Shown here piece by piece: positions 22,432-34,232 of a DNA stretch of 64,000 nt. Under the pieces are notes generated by a model. It worked only from the letters and a program-made list of their open reading frames with translations. It searched no databases and was not told where the DNA came from. Every line of letters starts with the position of its first letter. Position 1 is the stretch's first letter. The translations under genes and the position numbers were made by a program. The stretch lies in contig CM033719.1 in assembly GCA_019671005.1 (NCBI GenBank), positions 20,262,750-20,326,749 on the forward strand, in the 5' to 3' direction. The DNA comes from Hibiscus mutabilis (lineage: Eukaryota; Streptophyta; Magnoliopsida; Malvales; Malvaceae).

Positions 22432-23049
22432 AGGTTCTATATAGGAAGGGCTTATATTTCCAAGCGCCTACAGCGAGAGGTTCTATATAGGAAGAATACG
22501 CAGCTCCGGGGGTCCAGGAGCTAAAAGTTTTGTATAGGAAGGGCTCGCAACTCCAGGGTGAAGACTAACAGTTCTATATAGGAAGAACTCCCAGCCGAAG
22601 GAATTCACCCATGATACACAAGGTTTTATATAGGGAAAACATGTTGTGTTGAAAGCGAAGAGTCCTATATATGAAGGGCTCCGAGCTTTACTGTCTTAGA
22701 GTGAGAGGTTTTATATAGGAAGAACTCATAGCTCCGAGATTTCAGAAGCTAAAAGTTCTATATAGGAAGGACTGACGGCTCCCAGGTTTGAAGACTACCA
22801 GTTCTATACAAGAGGAACTCCCAGTCGGAAGAACCCATCCGTGGTGCAGAAGGTTTTATGTAGGAAAAACCATCCGCGTTGAAGGCAAAGAGTTCTATAT
22901 ATGAAAGACTCCAAGCCTTATCATCTCAGAGTGAAAAGTTCTATATAGGAGGGACTCATAACTTGAGGCTTCAGAGCGAAGGGTTCTATATAGGAAGAGC
23001 CTGTAGCTCCAAGATCGGAGGGGGAAGAAGTTATATATAGGAAGGACTT
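22432..23049 (+). repeat. Tandem array of 14 hairpins with TATATAGGA loops (element 1)
   Basis: Fourteen units, about 45 bp apart, each of the form stem-TATATAGGA-stem, at about 22432, 22479, 22523, 22570, 22622, 22660, 22705, 22754, 22800, 22851, 22890, 22936, 22981 and 23026. Inner stems differ but remain paired: AGTTCT/AGAACT, GTTTT/AAAAC, GGTTTT/AAAACC, GAGTCCT/AGGGCTC, GGTTCT/AGAGCC. Outer flanks also pair (GGGTGAA/TTCACCC around the unit at 22570). Five successive hairpins form a block that repeats with a period of about 228 bp. The array ends about 135 bp before the polypurine tract. Confidence 0.85.
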
Positions 23050-23184
23050 ACGAGCCCGAAGATTCAACCGAGGAAAAACGGAGAGTTCTAGAAGAACACG
23101 TGTTTCCAAAGCTACAAACAGGGAAGTCGGATAAAAATGAGTGCTTATGAATCTTTGCTTTGTTCCCATTCCACGAGAACAAGC

Positions 23185-23193
23185 AAAGAGGGA
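23185..23193 (+). other. Polypurine tract of element 1
   Basis: AAAGAGGGA, four bases before the 3' LTR start. Element 2 has AAAGAGGGG at the same place. Confidence 0.6.
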
Positions 23194-23197
23194 CAAC

Positions 23198-26100
23198 TGT
23201 AATCACTCATTTATATCTGGTCTGTAAATACTTATTAGTATATTAGCGTTGCATGTATACATGTATTATATTATTATGCTATATGTTTATTATGTGCATG
23301 AGTGTTATTAATATATGTAAAGTGTGTGTAGTGTGTGCATATATATTATAAACTATGTATGTATACGTATTAATAAGTAATACGGTGTATGTGTGTCACG
23401 CATGTATCTACATTTAGTACGAGCGTATTGTTTTTATGGATAATGTGTGTAGATGTTATGTTAATTATGTGTATGATTATATATGCATGTACGCTAGTAT
23501 GTTATATTAATTAATGTTTGCATGTGTGTTGTACGTATGTGTGTACATAGGTACATACGTATGTATTATCGTATGTGTATTATTATTATTGATGTTGTTA
23601 TTACTAATATTAATGTTATTATTATTAGACTAATATAAGATGAAATCCAAAAAAACATATTAAACCCAAAATGAATAATTATCAGTCCAAGTCCATTACA
23701 TATTACAGGGCCTAAAAATATTAATATTACTACAAGGCCTGATTAGGCCCAAACCGGTCAGCCCACAACCTAAGAAACCCTAACCCACATCAGATAATAG
23801 AGCCTTGACGCCATCCTTTTATCTTGCGCAGCTGCACGAGGGCCGTTGGATCAGATCTGGATCCAACGGCCACGATTTAAGGCATAAAGACCCCTCATCT
23901 ACCGCGTGAAGTCCACGCGCGGGCTGTTGGATTCTCCACTCGCGCGTGTGAGACACGTGCAAGACCGGCCATCTTCTTCAGGCCACGTGGCGCGATCCCG
24001 GACCACTACATCATTTTTGAGGCCTCATCTCAGCCATCTGATCATCGAGTGATCCTAACCGTTGGATCAGATCTGGTCCAACAGATAGGAACGATTCTGG
24101 CAGTAATAATCACCTCGTCTCTCGAGACGCCAGTCTGTGCAGCCGAACGGTCACCTCTACCACGCCGCTCCCCATGCCGGCCGTACCAACCACCACGCAT
24201 GGCCGGGCATGCCAAGGACACGAAAACGAAAAGGCATCAGAAAAATCAGATCAAAAAAGACTATATCTTATGTACTAGTCTAAAAAACCAAAGGAGAGAG
24301 ATATGTAACTCAAAAAACAAAAATCAGAGAGTTCAATTGTAATCAGTTACCAAAAATAAAAAAAGAAGCACCAAGTTTCAGTGGTAACCTCTCTTTCTTT
24401 TTCTTACTTCCTTGCATGCATGTACAATAAAAAATAAGAAGTGGTAACAAAAAGGGAGAGGGATATAGATTTGTTCCCTCGTCATCAACGGGTCTCCCCT
24501 CACCAGTGACAAGCCGCCTCAGTTTCCAAAACTGAACATGGTGAACTGAAAGGAGAGGGAGGTCCCTTTTGGTTTCATTTTGATTAAACAAAAACGTTTC
24601 TTTCACTTTGTATTTGCTCAGATCTAGGCAAAATGGGGAGTCTTATTGTGAATCTAAGTTTAGATTTGGGTTTGGTTTGAAACGAAGTTTGTTTTGGGTG
24701 TTTCTTTTGGTCCGTAGGCTCTGGCTAGCGGCGGCCGACGGTGGAGAGGACGGCGGGTGGTCGCCGGTTTCTGGGTTCTTCTATGGGTCGGGGTGGTTAC
24801 GGTGAGGGAAAGATAGAGCTGGATTATTATAAAAAATCAGTTTTGAAAGAAAATGAGGAAAAGTTTGAGTTTGGGCCAGAAAAAAAGGTTTTATAGGTAT
24901 TTTTATTTTGTGAAATGGTGAAATTCTGTAATAAATCCCCCCGCGTTTTCGATATTTTCATTTCTGTCTCGCCGCAATGAATATTTACAACTCTGGTCCT
25001 CCTTATATTTCGAAATCTTGCAATCCAACCCCCGGATTAAACTGAATCAGTTTTTAAATGGTGAAATTACCTCACCAGTCCCACCGCGTTTTTGAAGTTT
25101 TCATTTCGAGCTTGCCCCTTGGTCCAACTACAGATTTAGTCCTTTTAGGTTCTGTTTGATTTGCAATTTCGTCCCTAAATCGCACTTTATTACCTTTTAA
25201 TTTATGTTTCCTATTTTTGTTTCTTTTCATTTCAGTCATTTTCGATGTCTAAATATTCATGTTTATTTATTATAATCGTATATGTTGATGTGGCCCTTTT
25301 GCATTCTTACGTGTTTCTTGTACATATTTTGTATTCTCATATATGTGTTTAGTTTATGATGATTATGTATTTTATACGCATGTTCGCTCGTTCGTATCAT
25401 ACATGTTCGATTAATGTTTTAGTTGGCTCGTATACGACATGTTTTTGTATCTTAGCATGTATTGTACTTTCTCTTTGCTCTTAGGTCATGTGTTAGCATG
25501 TTTCCTTTGTCATGTATAATATCGTGTTTCTATTTTACGTATGTAAATTATGTCAGATGCCATATGCTAGGTATTAGTTTCTTTATTAGTACGTCGTCTT
25601 GATATGGTGAAATTAATATCATAATACATTCATGTCATGCATTTGTTATATCGTATGTATTCTTGAAGTATGGGTTCTTTATTTACTATACGTCTTATTC
25701 ATGCTTCATTATAATTATTACTATTACGATATGTCGTGTTCGCATTTTTGTCGTACTTGTAATTTTTGTGATATCCATGTCTTTATTATTTATTTTGTCC
25801 TTTACCATATGAATATAAATGCATATTTTGAATTATTTCATTAAGATTGCATGTCAAGATATATAAGCTGTCAATGCGGTGCCCTTTTTATCCGAGCGTA
25901 AACGGGGCCAGTATCAGGCGTAGTGATAGTGGTTGGGCGTTTATTCTCGGATAACAGGGCCTTTAAAATTTACTCGCAATTATAACTGAATTTTAAATTA
26001 ATCGTCACTTTAATCCGAAAAGTTTAATATTAATAAAGCGATAATTATTAAAGTACCAATTTTGGGCGGTGTGGGGGTGTTAATCCTTCCCCATCCGTAA

Positions 26101-26289
26101 CCGACTCCCGAACTCAATAGTTTTCAAATCTCTGGTTTTATGGTGTCCGGCCTACCTAAGTGGCCGGTGGCGACTCCAATTTCTAAATAAAACGCGGTTT
26201 TTTAAAACCCCACAGAATAAACATTTTATATCCGAAAAATCACAAACACTTCGAAAACATTTTTTTTTAGCGTGAGAGACATCGCTACA
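23198..26289 (+). repeat. 3' LTR of element 1 (3,092 bp)
   Basis: Begins TGTAATCACTC and ends CATCGCTACA, followed by the target-site copy TATAT. It contains the same landmarks as the 5' LTR, including the hairpin TATCCGAG/CTCGGATA (about 25888-25952) and the CCGGCC/GGCCGG hairpin with TGGCGACTCC at 26168-26177. Confidence 0.95.
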
Positions 26290-26314
26290 TATATCTAGAT
26301 ACCTTGGGCCTCAC

Positions 26315-27817
26315 CTAATGTCACATGCAAGGAGCACCGTCACCGGGTTGATTCCTACCAGCACCACCCTGACACATCTGTGAGTTTTGATACCCACCCT
26401 GCACTCCATAGCCTCCAGCAACCTGATTCCCATACCCTGCAGCGGGTGCCCCTTGGTTGACAGGTGGACCATTAAGCCCCCCAAGCAGATTACCAAGCCC
26501 TAAGCCTCCCTGCCCAGAAAGCAATGCAGTCAAAGCCTGTCCAAGCGCTGGGTTTAAGGCAGGTGCAGCAGCAGCAGGGTTAAACCCAGCAGCAGCAACT
26601 CCAGGGCTGAACCCCACTGCAGTAGGACCAGATGGAGCCATTAAATGACCAGTCTCTGATCCAGCAGTTGAATACTTTCCCTTCTTAGCATGTGGTAATG
26701 AGACTGAATCTGATGTGCTCCTTGCTGATGATGCCACCAGAAGTACCTCCTCCATAACCACCTTTGGTCAATTTCGGCCCATCAATGGCTTTTTAGCAAT
26801 GCAAAATATGACCTTCAAAATTCTTATGAGGCTCCTCCATTGCTTTCCTGGCACCTTCAACCGACCTGTATACAAAAAGGGCGAACCCCTTTGGTTTCCC
26901 TGTCTGCTTATCGAGCCCCAATGGACCTTCCTCAATTTCCCCATACTGTCTAAAAAACTCAAGCAATTTCTCTGTGTTCAATTCAGCTGACACATTGCTA
27001 ACAAAAATCTTCCTTTGAGTATACTCAGAAGCAGGTGGAGCAGTCGGAGGAGGTGCCGGAACCGGCCCTTGTGAAGCCAACTGGCTAGAAGTAGTTCTAT
27101 TTCCAATCTTCATCTGGGGTTGTTTCAAAGCCCGGCGTGCCCCACTCCGATGCTTGAATAGAATAAAAGCGTAACCTTTGGATTTCCGGGAAACCGTATC
27201 GGTAACAGCTTTACATTCTTCGATTTCCTCATATTTAGAAAACTCAGCGGTGAGGGTTTCAGCAGTGGTATCCCAACTTAACCCATGAACGAAGATCTTC
27301 CTGTGGGCAGGGTCTGCATCGGCGAACTCCCGAACTGACGAGATAAATTCCGGGTGTTTATCAACTGCTTTCTTAATAAGTGTAATCAATTGATCCTTCC
27401 CGAATAGCTCTAGAAGTTTCTCGAACGGCTCGTCGTCCAATTTCTCTTCTTGATCCTTTCCCTTCGGGGCTCCATTTTGAATGGAGGCGTTAGAGGAACC
27501 GACTAGGGTTTGGTTTGGAGCTTCTTCATCTTCTTCTCCATCATCATCATCATCTTCTCCTTCTTCGTCGTCGTCGTCCTCTCTTCTTCAACTTCCTCTT
27601 CTACTTCTACTTCTACTTCAACTTCAACTTCAACTTCAACTTCTACTTCCTCTTCTACTTCCACTTCCTGTAGTTGCTGCTCCTCGTCTACATTCGGGTT
27701 CGGATCTTCGTCGGATATATATTGTGGTTGTTGCTGCTCTTGTTAAATCGGTTGAGAATCTGGTGTTGTTTTGGTGGGTTGGCTTTCAGAGGATCGTCGC
27801 TTTCGCTTTTTAGCCAT
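26315..27817 (-). pseudogene. UBA2: UBP1-associated protein 2 (UBA2a/UBA2c-like) RNA-binding protein, pseudogene
   Basis: The minus-strand frame starts at ATG 27817 (MAKKRKRRSSESQ, basic), then an acidic Glu/Val- and Asp-rich tract. RRM1 has IFVHGL and KGYAFILF; RRM2 has IFVSNV and KGFALFVY, then EEPHKNFEGHILHC. The C-terminal half is Gly/Ala/Asn/Pro-rich (NPALGQALTALL). This order is that of plant UBA2 proteins, nuclear hnRNP-like factors that bind U-rich RNA with UBP1. Lesions: TAA at codon 25 (27743-27745), a frameshift in the acidic tract (about 27590-27560), TAA at 26793-26795 just after RRM2, a further shift near 26760-26700, and an early TGA (26321) two codons before TAG 26315. There is no intron in the coding part. 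The RRM block alone (26796-27440) stays open. Confidence 0.85.
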
Positions 27818-29740
27818 GGATTGAATTATTAAACAAAGTTTTAGGGTTTTTATTTGGAGTTGTGTCTGCAGGAATTACTAGGGTTTGGAAGACGATGGAG
27901 TCTATCGATATATAACAAATATATTTTCAGTTCCCAATTTCAGCGTTTAGATCAAGGATACATCCGACTTCATACTTATATTTTTTTGGTAAATTATGTA
28001 AATTATTATCGAACTTTACTCGCAAATTTATTTTGATTATTAAAATCTCAAAACGTTTGATTTATTTATTAAAATCTCCCACATCATCGCCGACGTCGAA
28101 TTTTTGTTAGTCAAATGGTTAAATTAATTATTTTTCTCAATTTTAAAGGTCATGTTGGATACAAAATAAGTTCAAAGACCACATTGTTTTTTTTTCTAAA
28201 GATTGAGGGCCTTAAATACCATACATATACGCATACTACACAAGCTTTCATTATCATACATTCATATCATCAACACTTATACAAGGCATTCTTACTAGAT
28301 TGGTCGAGAATTATAAATTTTACATCTAAACGTAGTTAGAAAATATCGTAAGTTATCTGCATCAATATACGCATTTTTAAAATTGTGAATATTCAAAATC
28401 AAAATGTTATTAACAATCTTTAGAGTAAGTGGTTAAAAACTCTCGGTTGACACCCTTCCTTCCCCTAAGTTATGAGTTCTAGACCCATTAGAAGCAGAAT
28501 TTCCTCTTCCCCTCTCCTTAAGTAGAAGTTGTTCAAAGAAAATCAAAATGTTGTCCACCGTAAATTTCTTCGTTTATAAAATTACTTAATTCTAGTATAG
28601 TTACAAGAGCATAAGTTCTAACATAATTTATTCATTCCTCTTGGTATACACTGAAACGGCAACTCTATCTTTATTGCTCACTATATTATAACTTATATAC
28701 AATTTACTTTACGCTAATTTATAACCAATGAATGAGTAAAATTTATGGATAAGATTAAATATTAATCTCTTTTAGTTGTCCTAAACTATTCATTGGAAAT
28801 AAGCCTAATGACTAACAATTCGTACTTTGTTGGCCTACATTAGGGATAAATGCTACCCACATGTTTTTAAGTTGCTTCATGTCCAAGACAACATCGAACT
28901 CTCAATCAAACTCTCATCGGAAATAGCCTAATGACTAACAATTCGTATTTTGATGGCCTATATTAGGGATAAACGCTACCCACATTATGTTTATAATTTG
29001 ATAACCAAAACAAAAATATATTAATATTTGTATGACTTGATAAGTAATTTAGCAAATATTTTAATAGAGAGAGAAATATGGTTTGAAAATCAGTCCAATT
29101 AAATATAAGACATAAAAGAAATGAAATTACTCCGATTGATGGGAAGCTATAGGCAATGTTATAGGAAGCTTATAAAATAATTTCTTTAAAAAACCAAAGA
29201 ATTTGTTTCATTAACTTTTATCATCATTAGATAGTAAGTTGATAATCACTAGTTAATAATAAGTTGACAACAAATCATGATAGTTTTATGACAATATTAC
29301 ATTCGACAATGTGAGATGAAAAAGAAATCTAAATAGATATATTTTCTATTGGCGGCCGACGCAAAAATAAAACGGCATTTTAGAAGAAAAAAAATAAAGT
29401 TTAGGTCATATTTTGCATTGATTTTCGCTAATTTAAGACCAAAAACAATAAAAAAAAGTAACTTTTCAAGCTCAATGCTAAATAATTTGAAAAGTACTTT
29501 TTAAAAACTAAAACTTTTAACTATTCCAAAAGTACTTTTAAATAAAGTTATTTATATATCTTCATTTATATTATCACTTTTTTATATTTTTAAAAAGAAT
29601 ATTTAAAATAAACATTTTATTCGCTTAAAAATACTTTTTGATAACAATATCAAGCACTCATATTTTAAACTAAATAATCCAAAAATATTTTTTAAAATCA
29701 TTTTCCTACTGTATTTTTTAAAAGCAATATCAAACTGGCA
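27818..29740 (+). other. Intergenic; UBA2 upstream region, then AT-rich DNA
   Basis: 27818-27950 resembles a minus-strand 5' UTR or promoter: two AACCCTA telo-box words on the minus strand (about 27842 and 27890). The remainder is AT-rich with short homopolymers and one direct repeat (28795-28985). No gene seen. Confidence 0.5.
28795..28985 (+). repeat. Direct repeat, about 67 bp, copies 124 bp apart
   Basis: 28795-28864 and 28919-28985 share GCCTAATGACTAACAATTCG and ATTAGGGATAAA-GCTACCCACAT with few mismatches. Origin unknown. Confidence 0.75.
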
Positions 29741-29959
29741 CTGAACATTACCCGATAAAATGAACACAACAAGATAGCTGGTTCCGTGCATCAAAATAAG
29801 ATCTACAGATTTCTAAGCCATTTGCAGTCATCAAATAGCAAATATAATTTATCACATTACCCTCAAGAAAATTAAACAGAAAGATCACTGCCATAAATAC
29901 TCCAAAAATTATTTCAGTCTTCCAGTTGGGACAAGCTGTAACTAGACACTGCTCCAAAA

Positions 29960-32900
29960 TTAAATTTTGATGTTAAAGTAATCTGGGTCAAAATGATGTA
30001 ATCGCACGTATCCATCCTCGCCGCCGCTTGAGAAACTATGTTAAAACACATGATAAAGTTATGTAGAAAAATACAGAAAATAAACTCTCTAGGTAACCAT
30101 GGTGGCAAAAACAGATAAGTACGAAATGACATTCAACATGGTGAGATATCATATTAATAATGCAATAGGTCTAGTAGGAAATATCATTAATAAAATGCAA
30201 ATAATATGAACCTATGAATCGGACATATAAGCAAAGAAACTTTAAAAGTATTATTTGCTTTATACCTCTTCCCATCCGGGTTAAACGCCAAAGCATTTAT
30301 AGGCCCAAAATGCCCTTTCACACCTCCAATTTCCTCTTGAAGTATCTACAACGCAGCCAAACATTATGATAAAATGGGAAATCACAAAATAACAACTCTT
30401 CACCTTCTGCAGAAACCTTATTTGAACAAAATTACCTTATCATAGAATTTAGCTTCAAACTTCCCAGCACGATGATCAGTAGTAGTGACAGCTGATGCAT
30501 CCTGGCCACCTCCAAGCACCACCTAGAAAAACACAAGGCAATCAGAAGAAAGGTTAAAATAAAATGTACCCCATACAGGAACTAGAAATATGTCTGAGCG
30601 TTGAATTCTGATTATGGAATCAGTACTCCCAGTTCTCAGCAGTCAGCATTGCCAAATAAACATAGTATCATGCAAATATATGCACTCATTGATATATAGT
30701 AATAGACAGTCCAACATTAGCATTTGACCATCTAAATTCGAAACAATCAATGTTGCAAGGATTGAGGTGCATTACGATATTAGACTTCTTCAGGCCTTGT
30801 CTTATGTGTACTAGCAGTTTACATGAAATGTTTGAAGACACTGAAGCTACCAGTTACATAATAAATGGGATACCGAACTTCCAGAAATTAGAACAAGGAC
30901 AGCCATTTATATTCCCTAATGAATAAAATTAAGGAGAACAGAGCAATTAGGGACAATTGAAATTAGCCCACAAGTTATGCAGCTCTTATTGGATACTTAC
31001 ATGGTCTAGAAGTGGAGACATTGTGACGGCATTGACCGGGCGTTCAGTACCATATGTCTTGATAAGAGTCAACGTTCTTGTGTCCCATAGCTAAACAATC
31101 GCAGAAAAAAAAAGAAGAATAACAGAGAGAAAACCAACCATAAACAATCTAGGGTGGGTCCCAGAAAACAGTCAGAAATACTGAAGAAGTTTAACGGTTC
31201 ATAAGATGCATCACCTTGGCAGATTTATCTAGGGAACCAGTAAGGAAGTGTGAACCGTCGGCAGCTTTTGTGAGTGATGTTATTGTTTTTTTGTGGCCAG
31301 ATTCCTTGTCAGACTCCCTAAGTAGTTTTCCAGTCTGCAAGGGACATAGGAAAAATCAATCCAAAAGATTGGACTCTTTCCAATGAATGAACAAAAATTA
31401 CAAGGAAAGAAACATGACTGAGGATAGTTAAGAAGGATAATTCAACTACTAATAAGAGATGTAACTTGAAGTTTATTGAGTAAGAAGCCAAAACCAGCTA
31501 TTACATGAGAAGTGAGAACTAGTTCAATGTTGAAGCCAAAAAGATCAACTGAGAAAGATTGTAAAGCAGCCTCCCTCCTCAAAATACATACATACAGACA
31601 TACACACACACACACACATATATATATTCACAGAAACAGCAATTTACCTCAGAATCCCATATACGAATTACAGCATCTTCTCCAGCACTAATGATAGTCC
31701 TATTGAGGGGTCCCCAAACAGCTCTATTTATTCTTCCTTGAGGGCCCTTGATGACAAGCACAGATTCCTCAGTCTCTGCATGATTATGTGACATTGTAAT
31801 GAATCAGTTCACACATCAAACACATCAGCAGACTTGAAGTAAATGATTCTGTAAGAAAACAGCAGAATAAAACTACAATGACAAACAGTTACAAACAGGG
31901 GCGGATCTAGGAGCTTAAAATTGGTAGTTCACCCACCGAGAATAAATACAATCGTGTGTAAGATAAGAGTAGATTGAATAAGTCATCAAAAATGACTTAA
32001 AATATTCAGAACTGACATGACAAAAGACCATTCAATCACACCTAAATATATATAAGAGGCCCACTATGATTTAATTACTAACTCTCTTTAATAAAACACA
32101 TGTATAGAGGAATTCACACTAGTCTATACAAATTTTCTCTCTAATCAAATCATTCCAAAACATCATTTTTACAACTAAGGCTCTGAACACAAAACATTTT
32201 TTATTACTTGTAAGTAACTGAAACTATCTAAAATGACTTCCCACACTTTTATATAAATGATCACCAAATCTTTATCAACTTCACTTTTTTAATGAAAATA
32301 CAGTCTTTCTAAGAATTTAAAAAATTTGTTATATAATAAAAATTATGTAACTTAACAAGTTTAACTATTAATTTATTTTAAAATAAAAGAGAAATAATGA
32401 AGTCATTCAAAAATATATGAAATTATTAAGAAAACTATATAATAATACGAAAACCTTAACTTTTATAGAAAATTGGGTAGCAATAACTAAAACGAAGGTT
32501 TTCATAAATAATTGTCATAAAGCCAAAAAATACCCCCAACGTTTGACTGAATAGTCACTTTGGCCCTATTTTTTTGCAACAATTCAACCCTCAACGTTTT
32601 ATTTTGAGTCAAAATAACTCCTCTGCTGATGAAAACTATCAATCAACTGACGGTAACGTAACAAACCTATAAGGCAGTGCACGCTGACATGGCAATATCA
32701 TATAGACAAATATATTGATTTAAAAAAATATGTTACATCAATCAAAAAATAATTTTATAAAATTATATAAAATATAAAATATTTTTTCTGCTGATTTATC
32801 ATTCTGTCAAGTCATTTCAAACTGTTTACCGTGAGTTTTCCAACAATTTTCATCTGCAGAGGGGCCATTTTGACCCAAAATGAAACATTGAGGGTTGAAT

Positions 32901-34141
32901 TGCTCCAAACAAAAAAACAGGGGCCAAAGTGACTATTCGGTCAAACGTTAGGTGTATTTGTTGACTTTATGCCTAAATAATTTTAAATAGAGTTCAATGA
33001 ATTTAAGTTTAATTTAGATACTAATTATAGATCATTAAAAATAATTATAAATATATTTACATTTATAAATTTGTTTACTAAATTAATTTCAAATGAAGTA
33101 CTCTACTGTTAAAGAGGGTATACATGCGATTTGGAGAAAAAAATGACTAAACTAATGTCTTTTTTAAGTATTAAGGGTTAAATTTATTGAATTATTTTGA
33201 ATTAAGATTAAGTTGGTAGAATATATAAGTTTTGAGGCCTAAAACTATCATTATACCAAGTCTTGTTAGATGTTTGTTTGTATTTTAAAAGAGGAGTGAT
33301 CCGAACTTAACTAAAACTTTAATTAAGTGACCTAATTATAGCTTTTAATAATTGAATGACTCAATTGTAACTTTATTAATAATTAAGTGACATCTGACGT
33401 AGTTTATCCAATTTTTTTATGGTAGGTCTTGATATGTGGTAGATGGACCCATGGTTACAAATACTTTAAATCAAAGTTCTGCTTCAACAAAGTAATTTTT
33501 TCCATTACTGCCTATTTAATCTCCCACTGCCTAATTTTATTCAAAAATCAACTTAAAACAAGCCTACTTTGTTGAGTCAATAGCACAATAAAGGAACAAG
33601 AATTTTTAAATTATGAAAACCAGAAATATTGAAAAGGGGAAGAATTTTAAGCTTACGCTTGGTTGGGTCTTTAGCAATGCGTTTAACATGAATTGCGGAA
33701 GTTAATTCCATGAACGGATCCGTTGTAATGACAGCGAGTTTATCCCCTATGGCAAACTCCACCGACCTAGCCGGTGAACCAAAAGTAAACGTATATAATT
33801 GAGTTCCCGTCTGAACATTCCACAGCTTCACAGTTTGATCAGCACTTCCGGTTAAAAGCCTCAATGAATCCCCTAAAAATTTGAGGGGGAAAAAACGAAA
33901 TCACAAATTTATTTCAATTTCAAAAGTTCCAACTTCCATAATGAAAAAGCGAATTACTTGAGACATCGCAAGTCCAAACAGCGCCGTTATGGCCACGGTA
34001 AGTGCCGAGACGCTCGCCGTTGTCGGCGAACCAAACGGTGGGAGCGTGATCCTTGGCACAAGAAAACAAAAGATCGCCATCTCTATTGTACTTGAGAAAC
34101 GTCAATGGCCTTTCATGACCTTTCATCAAAATCGGCCTCAT
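29960..34141 (-). CDS. TIF3I1: Eukaryotic translation initiation factor 3 subunit I (WD-repeat), complete
   Basis: Eight exons on the minus strand, all with GT-AG borders and matching phases: 34141-33958, 33872-33657, 31775-31648, 31334-31215, 31090-31001, 30522-30436, 30345-30266 and 30035-29960 (TAA 29962-29960). They sum to 981 bases, 326 residues, the usual size for plant eIF3i. The protein starts MRPILMKGHERPLTFLKYN and ends DPDYFNIKI. It is a WD-repeat propeller with repeats visible as ...VWTCDVS, ADQTVKLWNV, EDAVIRIWDSE, DKSAKLWDTRT and EDGYVRLHHFD. eIF3i is a peripheral subunit of the eIF3 complex, which binds the 40S ribosome and promotes mRNA recruitment in the cytosol. Intron 2 (31776-33656) is swollen by a MITE and other repeats; intron 3 has a CA/TA microsatellite. 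No defect is visible and it is probably functional. Confidence 0.95.
31601..31629 (+). repeat. (CA)n(TA)n microsatellite in eIF3i intron 3
   Basis: Alternating CA then TA dinucleotides close to the donor site of exon 3, with imperfect ATAC units from about 31585. Confidence 0.85.
32514..32973 (+). mobile_element. MITE inside eIF3i intron 2 (460 bp, 9-bp TSD)
   Basis: Ends are inverted copies: CATAAAGCCAAAAAATAC at left and the complement of GGGTGTATTTG...CTTTATG-like sequence at right, with AACGTTTGAC...AGTCACTTTGGCCC mirrored near the other end. Flanked by TAAATAATT at 32505-32513 and 32974-32982, a 9-bp target duplication as made by Mutator-like transposases. It has no coding capacity. Confidence 0.78.
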
Positions 34142-34232
34142 CTTTTCGTTTCTCTTCCTTTATCTTTTTCCTTCAGAAAAAAATTAAAAATAAAAATCGA
34201 CTGAACTTGTCTTCTAACTTTCTCACTCAGAA

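Larger units (their letters stand above)
7964..26289 (+). mobile_element. Tat/Ogre-type Ty3/gypsy retrotransposon, complete ends (element 1)
   Basis: 18,326 bp bounded by LTRs that both begin TGTAATCACTC and end CATCGCTACA, flanked by the perfect 5-bp target-site duplication TATAT (7959-7963 and 26290-26294). The internal region carries ORF1, gag, protease, RT, two RNase H domains and integrase in the Ty3/gypsy order. Large LTRs, an extra ORF before gag, an arginine-tRNA-type primer site, a second RNase H and a gap between protease and RT are all known traits of the Tat lineage and its Ogre branch. All proteins are broken. Over 10359-10571 the two LTRs differ at a single base, suggesting a fairly recent insertion, although they also differ by several indels elsewhere. 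Confidence 0.95.

Noticed and set aside
22432..23049. CRISPR-like look of regularly spaced repeats
   Set aside because: Plant DNA inside a retrotransposon; the repeat is a hairpin loop with varying compensated stems and the 'spacers' pair with each other, so it is not a CRISPR array.
27481..27813. Plus-strand open frames rich in Ser/Thr or Leu/Gln repeats
   Set aside because: They are the antisense of the acidic, triplet-rich N-terminal coding region of the minus-strand UBA2 pseudogene.
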